The notes under the pieces: model-generated
The model's input: only the letters and a program-made list of their open reading frames with translations
Databases searched by the model: none
Told to the model about the DNA's origin: nothing
Shown: one piece after another, positions 22,861-34,562 of the stretch
Numbering within the stretch: position 1 is the stretch's first letter
Layout: each line of letters starts with the position of its first letter
Program-made: the position numbers and the translations under genes
Assembly: GCA_012295275.1 (NCBI GenBank)
Contig: CM022676.1
Coordinates: 12,907,660 to 12,971,659, forward strand
Reading direction: 5' to 3'
Length of the DNA: 64,000 nucleotides
Source of the DNA: Chrysomallon squamiferum
Taxonomy: Eukaryota > Mollusca > Gastropoda > Neomphalida > Peltospiridae

Positions 22861-23064
22861 TAAAACGTGAGCAGAATATTTATAGACATCACACAAGCGT
22901 TCAGACAGCCTTTCTGAATTTACTTTGCAACTTTAATGCCAATATTACCATAATATAATAACATAATTATTAATATAAAATGTAGCAGTCATTGTGGTTT
23001 AAAGGGGCATATAAAAATAAGTGTTTTGTGAATAATATATAATTCATACATAGAATACAAAATT

Positions 23065-23396
23065 ATGAATAAAAACAAGCCAGTGCACAGGCTACAGTTG
23101 CAAGTCAACTCCATGTTTATAAACACGATGAAGAGTTGTTTGGATGCAATTGTTGTTATCCTTGAATGGCAGTATAACAAATACTTTCACTGCGATCCCA
23201 CTGAGAAACTGAGGGATGAGACTAGATCGACCAGATGTCACAACATTGATGCAGAAGAGATCATGGGGATGTTTAGTTCATTACAAATGAAATCCCCAAA
23301 TGCTACTCTCTGCTACATCTCGTGTAAAATGAATGAGTGCCATCAAAAACAGGGCAGTGGATTACCTTCATGCCCTAGACAGGGAGAGAAGACATA
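23065..23396 (+). pseudogene. Coding-like relic of unrecognised family
   Basis: A 110-codon open frame has protein-like composition (HNIDAEEIMGMFSSLQMKSP, ATLCYISCKMNE). Near 23333 the sensible frame switches to another one (KNRAVDYLHALDRERRHRV), so an indel has broken it. A MITE then begins at a TA inside the second frame. Probably a transposon or retrocopy remnant; I cannot name it. Confidence 0.4.
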
Positions 23397-23860
23397 GGGT
23401 GATTCCGTGTCAAATCACCCCCCCCCCAAAAAAAAAACCCCTACCGTCCCAGATTTCTATGAAACTTCTTATACTTGTTGACTGGGATCCGTCAGCACCA
23501 AATCTGAAATTTTAGGCCAATCAGATCAGTGGTGTGGGAGATATGGCCCCCCCCTCCAAATTTTGAGGTGTTTGGTAAAAATGGGCATGACCACCAACCT
23601 TTGAACCTTGATATCTTAGGAACTACTGGGCCAATCTTCAGAAAATTGGTATTGTTAAAAAGGCAATATGACAAGGATTCCAAATGTGCCATTATTGTTC
23701 CAATTTTGGGGTACCCTGACCTTTTTACCTTTGATATGACCGTGTGCATCACATGACCTTGAGATGACCTTTATTGAAATGTAATCCCCCACATGTTACT
23801 TATAACATACAAAAGTTTCCTGGGTGTAGTATATTTTGTTTAGCCACAATATAGATTTAT
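23397..23860. mobile_element. TIR MITE, truncated copy
   Basis: From GGGTGATTCCGTGTCAAATC it aligns with the full copy at 44275-45236 through the tagccacaatatagattta word, then stops. It lies next to TA inside a coding relic. Confidence 0.7.
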
Positions 23861-23879
23861 ATATATTATATATATATAA

Positions 23880-25400
23880 TTGTTACTTAAAAGGACTACA
23901 ACTGAGTACAAGCATTTGATGTTAAACTATAATCCTCTACAATACTGTCACAGTGGGGAAAAATGCCTCACTTGGACATGCCATAAACTGATTAAAATAA
24001 CTCTTGCAACATAAGTTATAATCGCCAAAGTTGTCAAGTTACAATCCATCCAGTCTAACAACAGACATATAATTATTTTAAATTGTGACAGTTCGACTGC
24101 AATTAACAGGTTAGCGGACTGGCAGCGAAAGAGACAATAAGATGTCTTGGGCCGAGTAGATTGATTACAGCAATAATCCTGACAATAAATAAAATACCTA
24201 AATACATTAATACACAATGATATGAGCTGGCTCCAATTAATGACTGCTGTAGACAAAAGATGTCTTATCCAAAGTAAATTGATTACGGCAATAATCTAAA
24301 CAATAATTAAAATACCTAAACACATTAATATCTAACGATACGAGCCGAGTGCTATAAAATAACGCACAGACCAATTGCATATGTTGCATACGATGTTATT
24401 ATATTCTGATATATTTAATGCATATATGAATAATGTTAAACAACATATTTGGTAGAAATGTGAATGTCTGTTTATTATGTTTATTACAAGCATGTACCTA
24501 ACTAGCTCATCAATGTGTGTGAAATTATAAAATACCATAAAAGGTAAACATGTTCAACACACAAGATATATATAGTACTCTACTGCGATGATCAATTTAT
24601 ATATCAGTACTACATGTAATTAGCGCCACAGTAACTCCCATAAAATGCTATTTATTACATGCCGTTGGCATCACAGGAACATGAGCAATATGTACTTTAT
24701 TGATCATTATTACAAATAGTTAGTAACTACACATACATTCAGTAGTAAACACTATATGCATTGAAACAATACATACATAATTTAACAAACGTAGTTATTT
24801 ACCTTTACATTGTTATACAAGTCATTTGGTTTAATCATTGTTTCACGTAATGTAGTTGCCTAATTGTTTAAACGTTTTAATACGTTTTCTAATATATTTG
24901 TATGAATTGATGTTACGTACACATCTTATATTGTTGCAAGATGTGTATATATATGTATTCTATGTAAAATAGAATGCACTTGGCTGACCAGGAATAAACA
25001 CTTCAGAACTCAGCTCATCTCTCATATTTTGTATTTAGACTGGATCTCATTGCTCCCAGACTGCATTCCCCAAAGTGGTTCTACAGCAAAATAATAACCA
25101 AGGAAAAATTAATCATGGTTATAACACATTAACTCAGATAATCTAGGAGTCTATTCCAGAAAGGTGTTGCCGGTATTAATTAGGAGCAATACAATGTGTA
25201 TGTAAATCATGAGACTAAAGACAGTTAAAGGCAGACGCATGATAAGTCACGTTAATAAGTATCATTTGAAGCAGACAAAAATTTTTTCTTAGTTTTTTGT
25301 TTGTACTTCCTGTGATTTAACAGCAAACAAAAGTTACCTATCTTGTGACCATTGTTAGTATTTTCTCTGATAGAGCAAATCAACACTTCAAGCAAACATA
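23880..25400 (-). repeat. Interspersed repeat R, split by an insertion
   Basis: 23880-23944 and about 25135-25400 together are the reverse complement of the continuous repeat at 36775-37060. The ~1.19 kb between them is an insertion whose ends (CACAGTGGGGAAAAATGC and GCATTCCCCAAAGTG, the latter near 25064) are roughly inverted. It contains a ~118-bp unit in two tandem copies (24133-24228 and 24251-24346). Confidence 0.55.
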
Positions 25401-27210
25401 ACCTAAGCTTTAAAACTGAACAATTTATCAACTTTATAGTTTTACAATATTAAAAGTGATAAGTTTTTTATTCAGCATTCTGTCAATACCTCTGGTACTT
25501 AGATTCACAGAATACATTGACTGTTTTGAAGTACAGTTTGTTATGTTTACAATTTTTAATTCGCCATTTGTCGTAAGAATTTTTAAAGCAAAACACAGTG
25601 TTAATTTGTTTATTTCTGAACATATTCATATTATAATTTATATACAGTAGAAAACTATGCGTCCTACAAATTATTAAAAACATAAACAACACAGAAACAT
25701 AAACATTTTAAATAGCGACAGTTCTTTTTAGTTGAACATAAAATATACAGATATCAGGAAAGGAAACAGAATTTACAGTGATTTTGCAATGCAGGTGCTA
25801 TTCATATTATGTATACCATACTATATGCTGTAAGTAGGAACATGGAAGAAAAAGTTATTAAACAACATATAAATATAATCATTTTAAACAGCGCCAGTGC
25901 CTACTAGTTATAATAAAATTTACGGTGATTTAGCCCAGTAGAAAACATAATTTAAGGCGATTTCGATAAGCACATGCTACTTTCAAATGCAGGGCTGAAT
26001 CTACGCCAGAGATGACACACTGTGATGTCGTTCATTGTTTGAAACTGAAATTGAAAGGTAACTGAATGAGCTATAATTTGATTATCAGTTTGTTACTTCG
26101 TAGGTATTATTTTAAAAATAAGCCTTTTTTTTTTTTAATTGGTTCGAAGGCAAGCAAATATACCTCTGTGGACACAACTTTTCATATAAAATTAAATGCC
26201 ATTGGCATTGTTAGTGACGACATGCACGTTGTTAGAAATATCGAACTTTGACCTTCCTGGTCCTTTCACGTGGTATAGCTTTGGGGCTGTTTACAACGGG
26301 CAGTAGCGTTCGTTTACCCCCACCACATTTTACACACTTGTACAAACTGCTGATTTAACACACAACAAAAACAACATCACTATTTAAAAGAGCGCATAAT
26401 AATCTGTATTTCTGTATATTTGTTTTTCATATTATATTTTACAGAAAGGATTTGGGAGTGGAGGAAATTGGACAATATCTGCACTTTTAATAGCTTTGTC
26501 CAATTATGTTTGTTAGGCTGCTGGTATCTTAATTAATAACTTCTACAATTTATAAATAATTTTTACAAGTATAATCGATACTGGCATCGGTCTTCAGTGA
26601 AAATTTCATCAGTAAAGCTTTATTGATTATTAACCAAGACAGAGGGGAAAATGTTAAAATATTGCTACTTTCGGTCACAAACCTCTAATGACTTAAATAG
26701 TGTTTACCGGGACGAATAAGTGCTTATTAGCAGGTTTGAAATTGCTGATACTTCCTTAATTTTCAACATATTCAGTTGATTTTTGTTCTCATTTTAAAGG
26801 GGTTTACAACCTCTACCCACCTGTGTTATTTGTTTTCAGATTTGTGGGGTTTGAAAATTTTGTACACATACCTAGGTTATCCCATTTTTCCATAACCTCC
26901 ATCGAATAAAATTCCTCTTCTGAGCGGTAACTTGCGGGGCAAAGGATCTGAACGCTTTCCAAATATCCCACCAAAATACTGAGTAAAACCTCTGCTTAAA
27001 AATGGTTGATCTGAACTCCAAGATTACCGGTATTATTTTTTAGTCACATACCAATGTGAATGTTATAATGTAACGATTCAATGTTACCAAATACCATGTT
27101 TACAATGATAACATTGTTTAATTTGTTATTTCCAAATCTTAACAAATACAATACAATGTCTCAAACTATTAACAGATACAATACCGTAATGCATTCATTA
27201 TTTTTTCTTT
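25400..27210. other. Gene B 5' intron, no feature
   Basis: AT-rich sequence without a supported exon, RNA gene or recognised element. Confidence 0.4.
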
Positions 27211-27214
27211 TTAA

Positions 27215-27345
27215 ATTCAGGTAATGTTTAAAATAAACAAATAACTCACCAAAATGATCTTCCAGTTAACGATCAACCACCTTAACTTTGATAGCGGAAG
27301 TTGCAAAGTGGGCGAGTCTAATACTTTTGTAGGGAATCAGACCGA
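27215..27345 (-). promoter_or_regulatory. Probable gene B promoter / non-coding first exon
   Basis: Read on the minus strand, this arm has TTCCCTACAAAAGTATTAGA, CTCGCCCA, then CTTCCGCTATC, and ends TTTG|GTGAGTTATTTGTTT with a consensus donor after 27250. Almost the same sequence lies in opposite orientation at 30840-30965. Gene B needs an upstream non-coding exon, because an acceptor sits right before its ATG at 21018. Confidence 0.5.
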
Positions 27346-27745
27346 GTAGATTCCATTTAACAATAATTATGGGACATGGCTAATATAAATCTGTTTTCGT
27401 GAACTCGTTCAGTGTTGGCTTATTAATCACAATAATTATCTGTACACATCACGATATAGGTAAATGTTTTAAAACAATTTTCTTGGCTAAAATACACGAA
27501 ATCGAATAGAGTATTATTATACCTGCAGTTATCATAAAAATAATAGCAGACTGTATTTTATTATTTAAATAGTTGTTAAAAACAAATTTAAAAAAATCGA
27601 CACACACATTACAATCTCCCACAAAACAACATAATTTTATTTATTTATTTATTTAATACACATTCGGCAAGTGTCTGAATTCAGTGGCATTTTATTGTCA
27701 AACACAGCGGCAATGCTTCGCTGATTCCCGGAAGATTTGAAAATA

Positions 27746-28514
27746 TAGTGGTACCTCGAGTTACGAGTGCTCCAACTTACAAGTTTTCCGAGTTACGAGC
27801 AGCCGCCCTGTCGATTTTTGAGTTGCGAGCCAAAATCCGAGTTACGAGCAAGCTTCAGCTATACCGCCGCTAGTTGCCGCAATGAACAACACGACGTCCG
27901 ACCAGCATCCCACATCTCACTCGTTTACTTCACGTGGTTACTTCGCCGCGGAAATATCTCTGTTGTCTTGTGCTCGCGTTTTGTGCAGTAGTTTGCCGAA
28001 TTTCCATGATCCTAAGAAAGTGAGTGCAAAGGACAGTGATGAGAAAAAGAAGCGGATGATGTCCACTGAATTAAAGCATGAAATCATAGAAAAACATGAG
28101 AGAGATGTGAGTGTAGTCAACATGGCTAGGCAGTACGAGAATAGCACTTCTACAATATGTACCATAGTAAAGCAGAAAGAGTCGATAAAGGCTGTAACTC
28201 CAGCCAAAGGCGTTAAAATCATTTCTAACCTGCGGACCTCTGTCCATGAAAACATGGAGAAATCCTAACCCTGTACACTTTACAAAACCAATTTTTTTTT
28301 TTTTTACATTCTCTTTTATTTTGTTTTAATACAATATTTGTCATTTACACATACATTTACAGGTTACAAAAAATATGGGTGGTTTTGGTGGGGCTGAAAC
28401 AAATTAATAGTATTTCAGTTAATTTTGTTTGGGAAAATTGATTTGATATACCAACAAATTGAGTTGCGAGCTCGGTCATTGAACGAATTAAACTCGTAAG
28501 TCAAGGTAGAACTG
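27746..28514 (+). mobile_element. Non-autonomous Tigger/pogo-like transposon
   Basis: The ~769-bp element has TIRs (TAGTGGTACCTCGAGTTACG at the left, inverse of CGTAAGTCAAGGTAGAACTG at the right) and TA on both sides (27744-27745, 28515-28516). Inside, 28010-28267 encodes the N-terminal CENP-B/HTH-psq part of a Tigger transposase: KKKRMMSTELKHEIIEKHE, VVNMARQYENSTSTICTIVK. The DDE catalytic domain is deleted, so it cannot move by itself. It lies between the B and C promoter arms. Confidence 0.85.
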
Positions 28515-28670
28515 TATTTATATATTTCCAGATTTTGTTTGGATTTCCGAAATCCGGCAAATATGGGTCCGTTAAAAAGTAAAATAGACCAATTGGTTGG
28601 GAACAAAATGTAAATAGGGATAGATTAGTTTTAGGCCCCCATATACAAGTATTTTAAATAATAAATTTTA

Positions 28671-28673
<3 letters not shown>

Positions 28674-28713
<40 letters not shown>

Positions 28714-28723
28714 TAAAACATTG

Positions 28724-28765
<42 letters not shown>

Positions 28766-28798
28766 TAAAACATTAATAATAATAATAATAATAATAAA
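28674..28798. repeat. AAT-rich compound microsatellite
   Basis: Three AAT blocks separated by aaaataaaacatt-type spacers, itself a small tandem array. Confidence 0.9.
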
Positions 28799-29866
28799 GA
28801 AAAATGGTTAAACAATGTGTAATTCGAATTTTAAATATACACTTAAACACATTTATAAATATCAGAAACAATAAATCAGCACAGGTATATTTGGACGACA
28901 GTTATAACCATGTTATGGTATACACAGTTGTCAAAAATCGTACTGCCATCTGTAATCATCGGGGTCAAAAGCGAACACAGTTAACAATCTGAAACGTTAT
29001 TTGATTTCAGACATTCCAGGTATATGAATAAATAAAAATAGTAGAGAATGATGATGAAGAAGAAAACGTGTGAGAATAAACAGATGACGAATATAAATAG
29101 GACGATTCCCTGTAACAAAACAGACTGAATTTTTTGGAGCCATAAATAAGTTGGACCAGTGATGAGGAACTGGACCAAGGGATGTCGCTCACTGCAAAGT
29201 TACTACCTCTAACACTACACCCCTGGACCCCACGTATATGTGCCTATGTTTTGTTCGTGTTAAGTCATGCAAGCGCATGAAAATGATAAACAAATGTACA
29301 AAATCAGAAAAGTGTGTGTCAGTGTCCTTTAAAAACTCCAGCAGGTTTGAAAACATAGCAATCAGCCAACAACTGGCGGTCTGCACACTTATCTTTACGG
29401 CTCTTCGATAAACTTTTGATTTGATAGCCTGCTGATAAACTGAGAATAAAATACGCTCATTGTATCTGCTTATATATGCAATATACAAGTACTGAACAAA
29501 TTGTCCAGCTTCCAGAAAACTCATAATATCCAAGTTAAAGCAAGAAACATAATAAAATGTTAATTACACTCTAAACTTTAAACAATAAATCTGCTTGGGA
29601 TAAATAAACAACGTCGTCAGTAACAAAAGCAGACAATTTACGATCAGATTTACCAACAACACAATCAGCAATTTAAATGCAGCTAACATCCTAGCGGCTT
29701 CATAAACTGATACAGCACAAAGGAATAGTAACAAAGAAATATCCACTTATATGGTTAGGTAACCGATTTAGAACATCATAATAAAACAGAGTGAATAGAT
29801 AAAAATTAATATCTAATCAAATGAGCTAACGGAGGCGATAATATTTTGTATACCGGTCCATACATT
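28799..29866. other. Spacer between B and C promoter arms
   Basis: No supported gene. Short open frames on the minus strand (29007-29746) show no domain or family resemblance. Confidence 0.4.
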
Positions 29867-30496
29867 CAGAGCCGGTGCTACCTTATAGGCAAACTAGGCA
29901 GCCGCCTAGGGCGCTGATTTCAAGGGGCGCATTTCTCCAAATCAACAGTTTTGAAAAATAAATAAATAAATTTCTGTTTTATTGAGGTTATTTTTATTTT
30001 TATTTTTTTATCCTGGTTTACTTCATGCAGGGAAAATAGAGTGGTATTTTCAGTCTGACCGAAACAAACAAAATGAGTGAATGAAAATGGCGCCTACATA
30101 AAACTGTCAGGACGTGATCCTTGAAAAAAAATGTCCGTCGCAGAAAAACTTTGCTTCTAGAGATTGCATAGGATGTTGAAAATAAATGTTTTAAAAATAT
30201 TGCTGTGAATGAATATTTTTGTCGAAAGATAAGGCTTTAAACGTTACATTTTGAGTGGAGAGACACCAAAGGGCCAAACCAATGATTTTGGCTGCCATAA
30301 CTGCCTTTAAGGTGTACCTGCTTTAGGAACTTGGTAAGTTTTGTATCATCATTTTGCCCCGTTAAACTGTCCAAATACTGTAAACTTTAGGCATTTTTTA
30401 TTTTTTTTAAATTTTTTTTTTTTTAATTTATTGTTTATGAATTTTGAAATTGATATTTTCCTGGGAACGATAAAATCTAACCTTGCACCGACCCTG
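29867..30496. mobile_element. hAT-like MITE
   Basis: The 630-bp element begins CAGAGCCGGTGCTAC and ends with its near inverse, CTTGCACCGACCCTG. The flanking 8-mers are catacatt (29859-29866) and catacacc (30497-30504), an imperfect 8-bp target duplication as expected for hAT. A 'cagccgcctagggcgc' word near the left end is typical of a widespread hAT-type MITE. No transposase remains. Confidence 0.75.
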
Positions 30497-30839
30497 CATA
30501 CACCCAAATCACATATTTGCTCAAGCTAGATATATTGTTGCCGTCTACATATTTTGATAACATTTTGCAAAAATAATCATAGGTACTACTCATATACATT
30601 TATCGCAAATCCTACATGTGAAAAGTATTCATCTTTTGCCTTATGCTTGGGTGATTTTGTGAAACCATTATACGTCTGAAAATTAATTACACTCCTAGAA
30701 CAACAAAAGGAAAAACTTTTGTCACGTATATTATTGGTTAAAAAATAAAATGAAACTGTAAAAGATTTATTTAAAAAGTAACTTAATACTGTATATATAT
30801 TGGTTCCCATAATTAAAACAAATTGTGAATGCTATATAT

Positions 30840-30965
30840 TTTCTTCCCTGCAAAAAGAATTAGACTCGTCCATGACGTCTTCCGCTATCGAACGTAACCT
30901 TGCTTGTTGCACATTGAAGTAGAAGATAATTTGGTGAGTTATTTGTTTGTTTTAAACGTGGATAT
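30840..30965 (+). promoter_or_regulatory. Probable gene C promoter / non-coding first exon
   Basis: This is the inverted counterpart of 27215-27345: CTTCCCTGCAAAAAGAATTA, GACTCGTCCA, CTTCCGCTATCG, and a donor at TTTG|GTGAGTTATTTGTTT after 30933. Gene C has a TTTTACAG acceptor three bases before its ATG, so an upstream non-coding exon is required and this is the best candidate. Confidence 0.5.
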
Positions 30966-33846
30966 GATTTAGAAAATGATGTAAGTTATGTACTACAGGG
31001 CATGTGCAAAGATGACCCATTGTCGTTTGTTACTAATATTTATAAATACTCTTACTAAGAAACTTGGGAAACAGTTCGAATATGGAATAGTTCTGTCCCC
31101 TAGTTAATCGTTCTAAACGGGGATTTTATGGGGAGGTGAGCTTTTCTTTTCAGAGGGAATTTTTGGAAGAAGAAAAAAGAGGTATATGTGTAATCTAGCT
31201 GTTTAGATAATTTCTTTGTTAGTATTTTGATTAGATTTATTTTGCATTACTGTTACGTGTGTGACAAAATTTTCAAAAGTATACTTCAGATTAATGATTT
31301 GTTCCTATAAAATTGTCATATTTATGGTAAATCAAACAAAATAAACAAAGCAATAAACTTTTCAGAAGTCAACAACAATTGCTGTGAAGAAAACCCTACA
31401 TTTTGGTATACAAACTTAAGTATATAAAGTCCTGAATAAGCTTTGCATAGTCACACAAGAACCATTTTGAAATGATACATATGTCTGTCGATTCTGTTAT
31501 TTATTAAAGATCAAGTGGCAGATCTATGCCATCATAGTTGTTTTTGAAATAATGTAACAGTAATGATGAAACAGAAACATGAATACGGAACCTTTTGAAG
31601 GGAAGCAAAAATGTGCCACCCTCTGCTTTGACAGCTTTTGTCACATAAAGAGGTCATATGAGACAGGAAACAAACCAAAAAACATATTTCCTCTGCATGC
31701 CTGTAAAGTGCTTGAAAAAATCATAATTTTGTGTTCTAGAAATGTTTAATTTTTCAGTCAGTTGTTTTAGGCTTCACTGAAACAAATACTCTGATCGAAG
31801 TTAATTAAATCTTCCTATCTTACTTAAAAAGCAAGATAGTTATGAAATTTTAAAGGATAACAAGTTGATTATAGTTAGAACTAATTAATGAAATTCTATA
31901 AAGTAAAGTTTAATAAAAACAAGAAATGCACACAAATCGCACATGAGATGTAACACGTTTGTTTATGGTCCAGATATAATTCTAGTTAAGTTTGATGATT
32001 TTTAGCAGAAATAAAGACAAATATCTGATCTAAAGTTTATTTAGGTTTTGATGGTGAAATGTATTCATCTGTTTTATATCCTTGAGTGTCTTATTGAAAG
32101 TTTTATTTTATCAGAAAATCAAAAAGGATAATTTAAACATGAATAAGTAGAGATGTATGACATTCATACTGAGTAACTAAAGCTTTTGTTTGGGTGAATC
32201 AGTACAAAACTAATCCTGGAGTTATTCCATGTCAGTGTGATAAAGACACCAGACATTGACTCCAAGAACCTGGGAATGATGGAAAGTGCTTTACTTTCAA
32301 ATACCTAGTTATATAAATCTGTACAAATCCACTTTAACTTGTCAGATTTGTTAATTAAGTAAGGTTTGTTCAACAGTGCACCCATACTTTATAGATGTAA
32401 ACTTCCAAGCACATTCTGCATATGATTCAGTAATGTGTACTCTGTAATGTAGTGTCTTCATTGCACTGAACACATTACTTTTAGCTGTTCCATCAATGCC
32501 ATCTACAGAACCTTTATTGTGTGAAGTGGCAAAGAATTCCAGTTTGAAGAGATTCCAGAATTCATCAGGTTAGTGCAAACCAAAAGTTGATTATTGCTTG
32601 AAGTGTTGAGTAGCTCAGAGAAAATAGCTGCATTGGTCAGATGATAGGTAACTTTTGTTTGCATTCTCTGGAGAATTACTTTGATGAAAACAGCAGCAGT
32701 ATGTTTGTGGTTTAAGTAGTAGGATATAATACAGAATTAATTTAATAAACCTTGAGCACTCTGTGCTACAGCAGTAAACACAGTGACCTGCATATTGTTC
32801 CAGTTTGAACTTTGAACTTCATTTTGTTCATTTTGTTACAGCAGCATTCTCACTGAAATCCACTTGATTATATTGGTTTTTCTTCAGGATTAATAAGTAT
32901 ATCTTATTTGTATGTGACAAATGTGTTTTAAATGAATAATTTATAATTCCTCGGTGATGCCACTTTTAGATACCTTTTCAGGGCTTCCTTCACATTGTTT
33001 TATTAAAGTGAGGTATGTACAGAAAGGTATGCTGTGTTATATAAAGTTGTTATGTCTACTGTAGATATTTGACTGCATAGTGCTTGTTAAAAAAAACTAT
33101 ACTTCATACAAAGTTACACTTAGTGAACAATAAATGGGATGTGCAAAAATTAGTACAGCTTTTCAATGGTTTGATTTATCTTCAAAACATAAATAGTTCT
33201 AGAAACTTGACATTAACAGTTTTCTAATCATATCACTAAAGATCCAGTATTTATTTTCCCAAGTGTTGCATTTTACTTGATATGCACACAAATAAATGTG
33301 ATGACATGACTTTTCATTTCTTATGAAAATTAATTAAATATTTTCACAATTCAAGTCCAACATTTCTTTTTAATGCACAAATAGTAAGGGTGTGAAGATT
33401 TCTGTGTCTGTGGTAAAAATGTTCATTATTGTAGATTTTTAATTTAAAATATTGATGAAAACAAAATTTAACATTGGTAGAAAAATCATATAGTGTTAAT
33501 TGTAATGGACCTTTAATCTGACTACTCAGATTATGATAAAATTTAGTTTCTGAGATTTTGGCCACTAAAGATTGGTGGCTGTGCCCATTTAGACAAAACT
33601 TATTGTTTTAAAGGATCACATTTCCAGAAATATCGATCTGATATGGGTAAAATATGATATTGTACTGTCTGACACCAAAACAAACTTGTAAAACAATTTT
33701 TAACATCTGAATCAGATAAATTAAAACCTGAATATGATTTATATATAAATATACCAGTTCTAAATCAGTTCATTATGTTCTGAATAATTTTTATTTTTTG
33801 CCATAAACATTGCATGCTTTTGTATTTTTTTCTGTCTCTTTTACAG
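30966..33846. other. Gene C 5' intron
   Basis: Probably the first, non-coding intron of gene C. It includes a fragment of repeat R around 32615-32660 (ttggtcagatgataggtaac). No other feature is supported. Confidence 0.45.
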
Positions 33847-33849
33847 ATT

Positions 33850-33916
33850 ATGAAGATTATGAAATTTAAAATAATCTTTATTTTTGTATGCATTGCATTT
33901 TCTGAAAGTACTTCAG
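33850..33916 (+). CDS. Gene C leader exon
   Basis: Signal peptide after a TTTTACAG acceptor; ends in phase 1 at TCAG|GTGAGT. Confidence 0.7.
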
Positions 33917-34531
33917 GTGAGTTACTCGCATCTCAATTTTTTTCATATATTTTTTTTCTGCAAGTCAAAATACATTCCAACATATGTTTCAAATAAAGAG
34001 AATTATTACTTCCATTACACTTTTTCATGTAATCTGACACGTCTAAGGGTTACTTTAGTGGATAATGCTTTTATTTAATTAAAATAATTTAAAAGTTAGT
34101 TTTTCACATAAATGTTCAAATTTTAATTGAACAAAATCATAAGAAACATGTATAATTGTGTTCTCATTTCTTACAGCCTCAAAGCAGATTCTAAAGCCAG
34201 CCATCAATATATGTATGATTGTGATGATAAAATCACATTTAATATCAACTGGGTCAGAAGTGGTTTGAAGATATTGAAATTTTGTTAAAATAAAAGTCTT
34301 ACATTGTGGCATTAATGATACATATAAAATGAATTGATGACAAACTTTCATGTTTTTTTAAACAAATTTTTATTGGTATATTTATGGTGAATTGTGTAGG
34401 GCACAGTACTCAGTTACTGCCACCATCAGCAAGAGGTTTGTCATCAGACTCCACTCCCAGCTGTATGAATCTTGCACTACTACTTGGTAGTTATGACAAG
34501 GCCATAAGCATTTTGTTCAGGCGCATGGTTT

Positions 34532-34562
<31 letters not shown>

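Noticed and set aside
29007-29746. Several minus-strand frames between the B and C promoter arms
   Set aside because: Hydrophobic but without leader plus splice logic or family resemblance; they are common by chance in AT-rich DNA.
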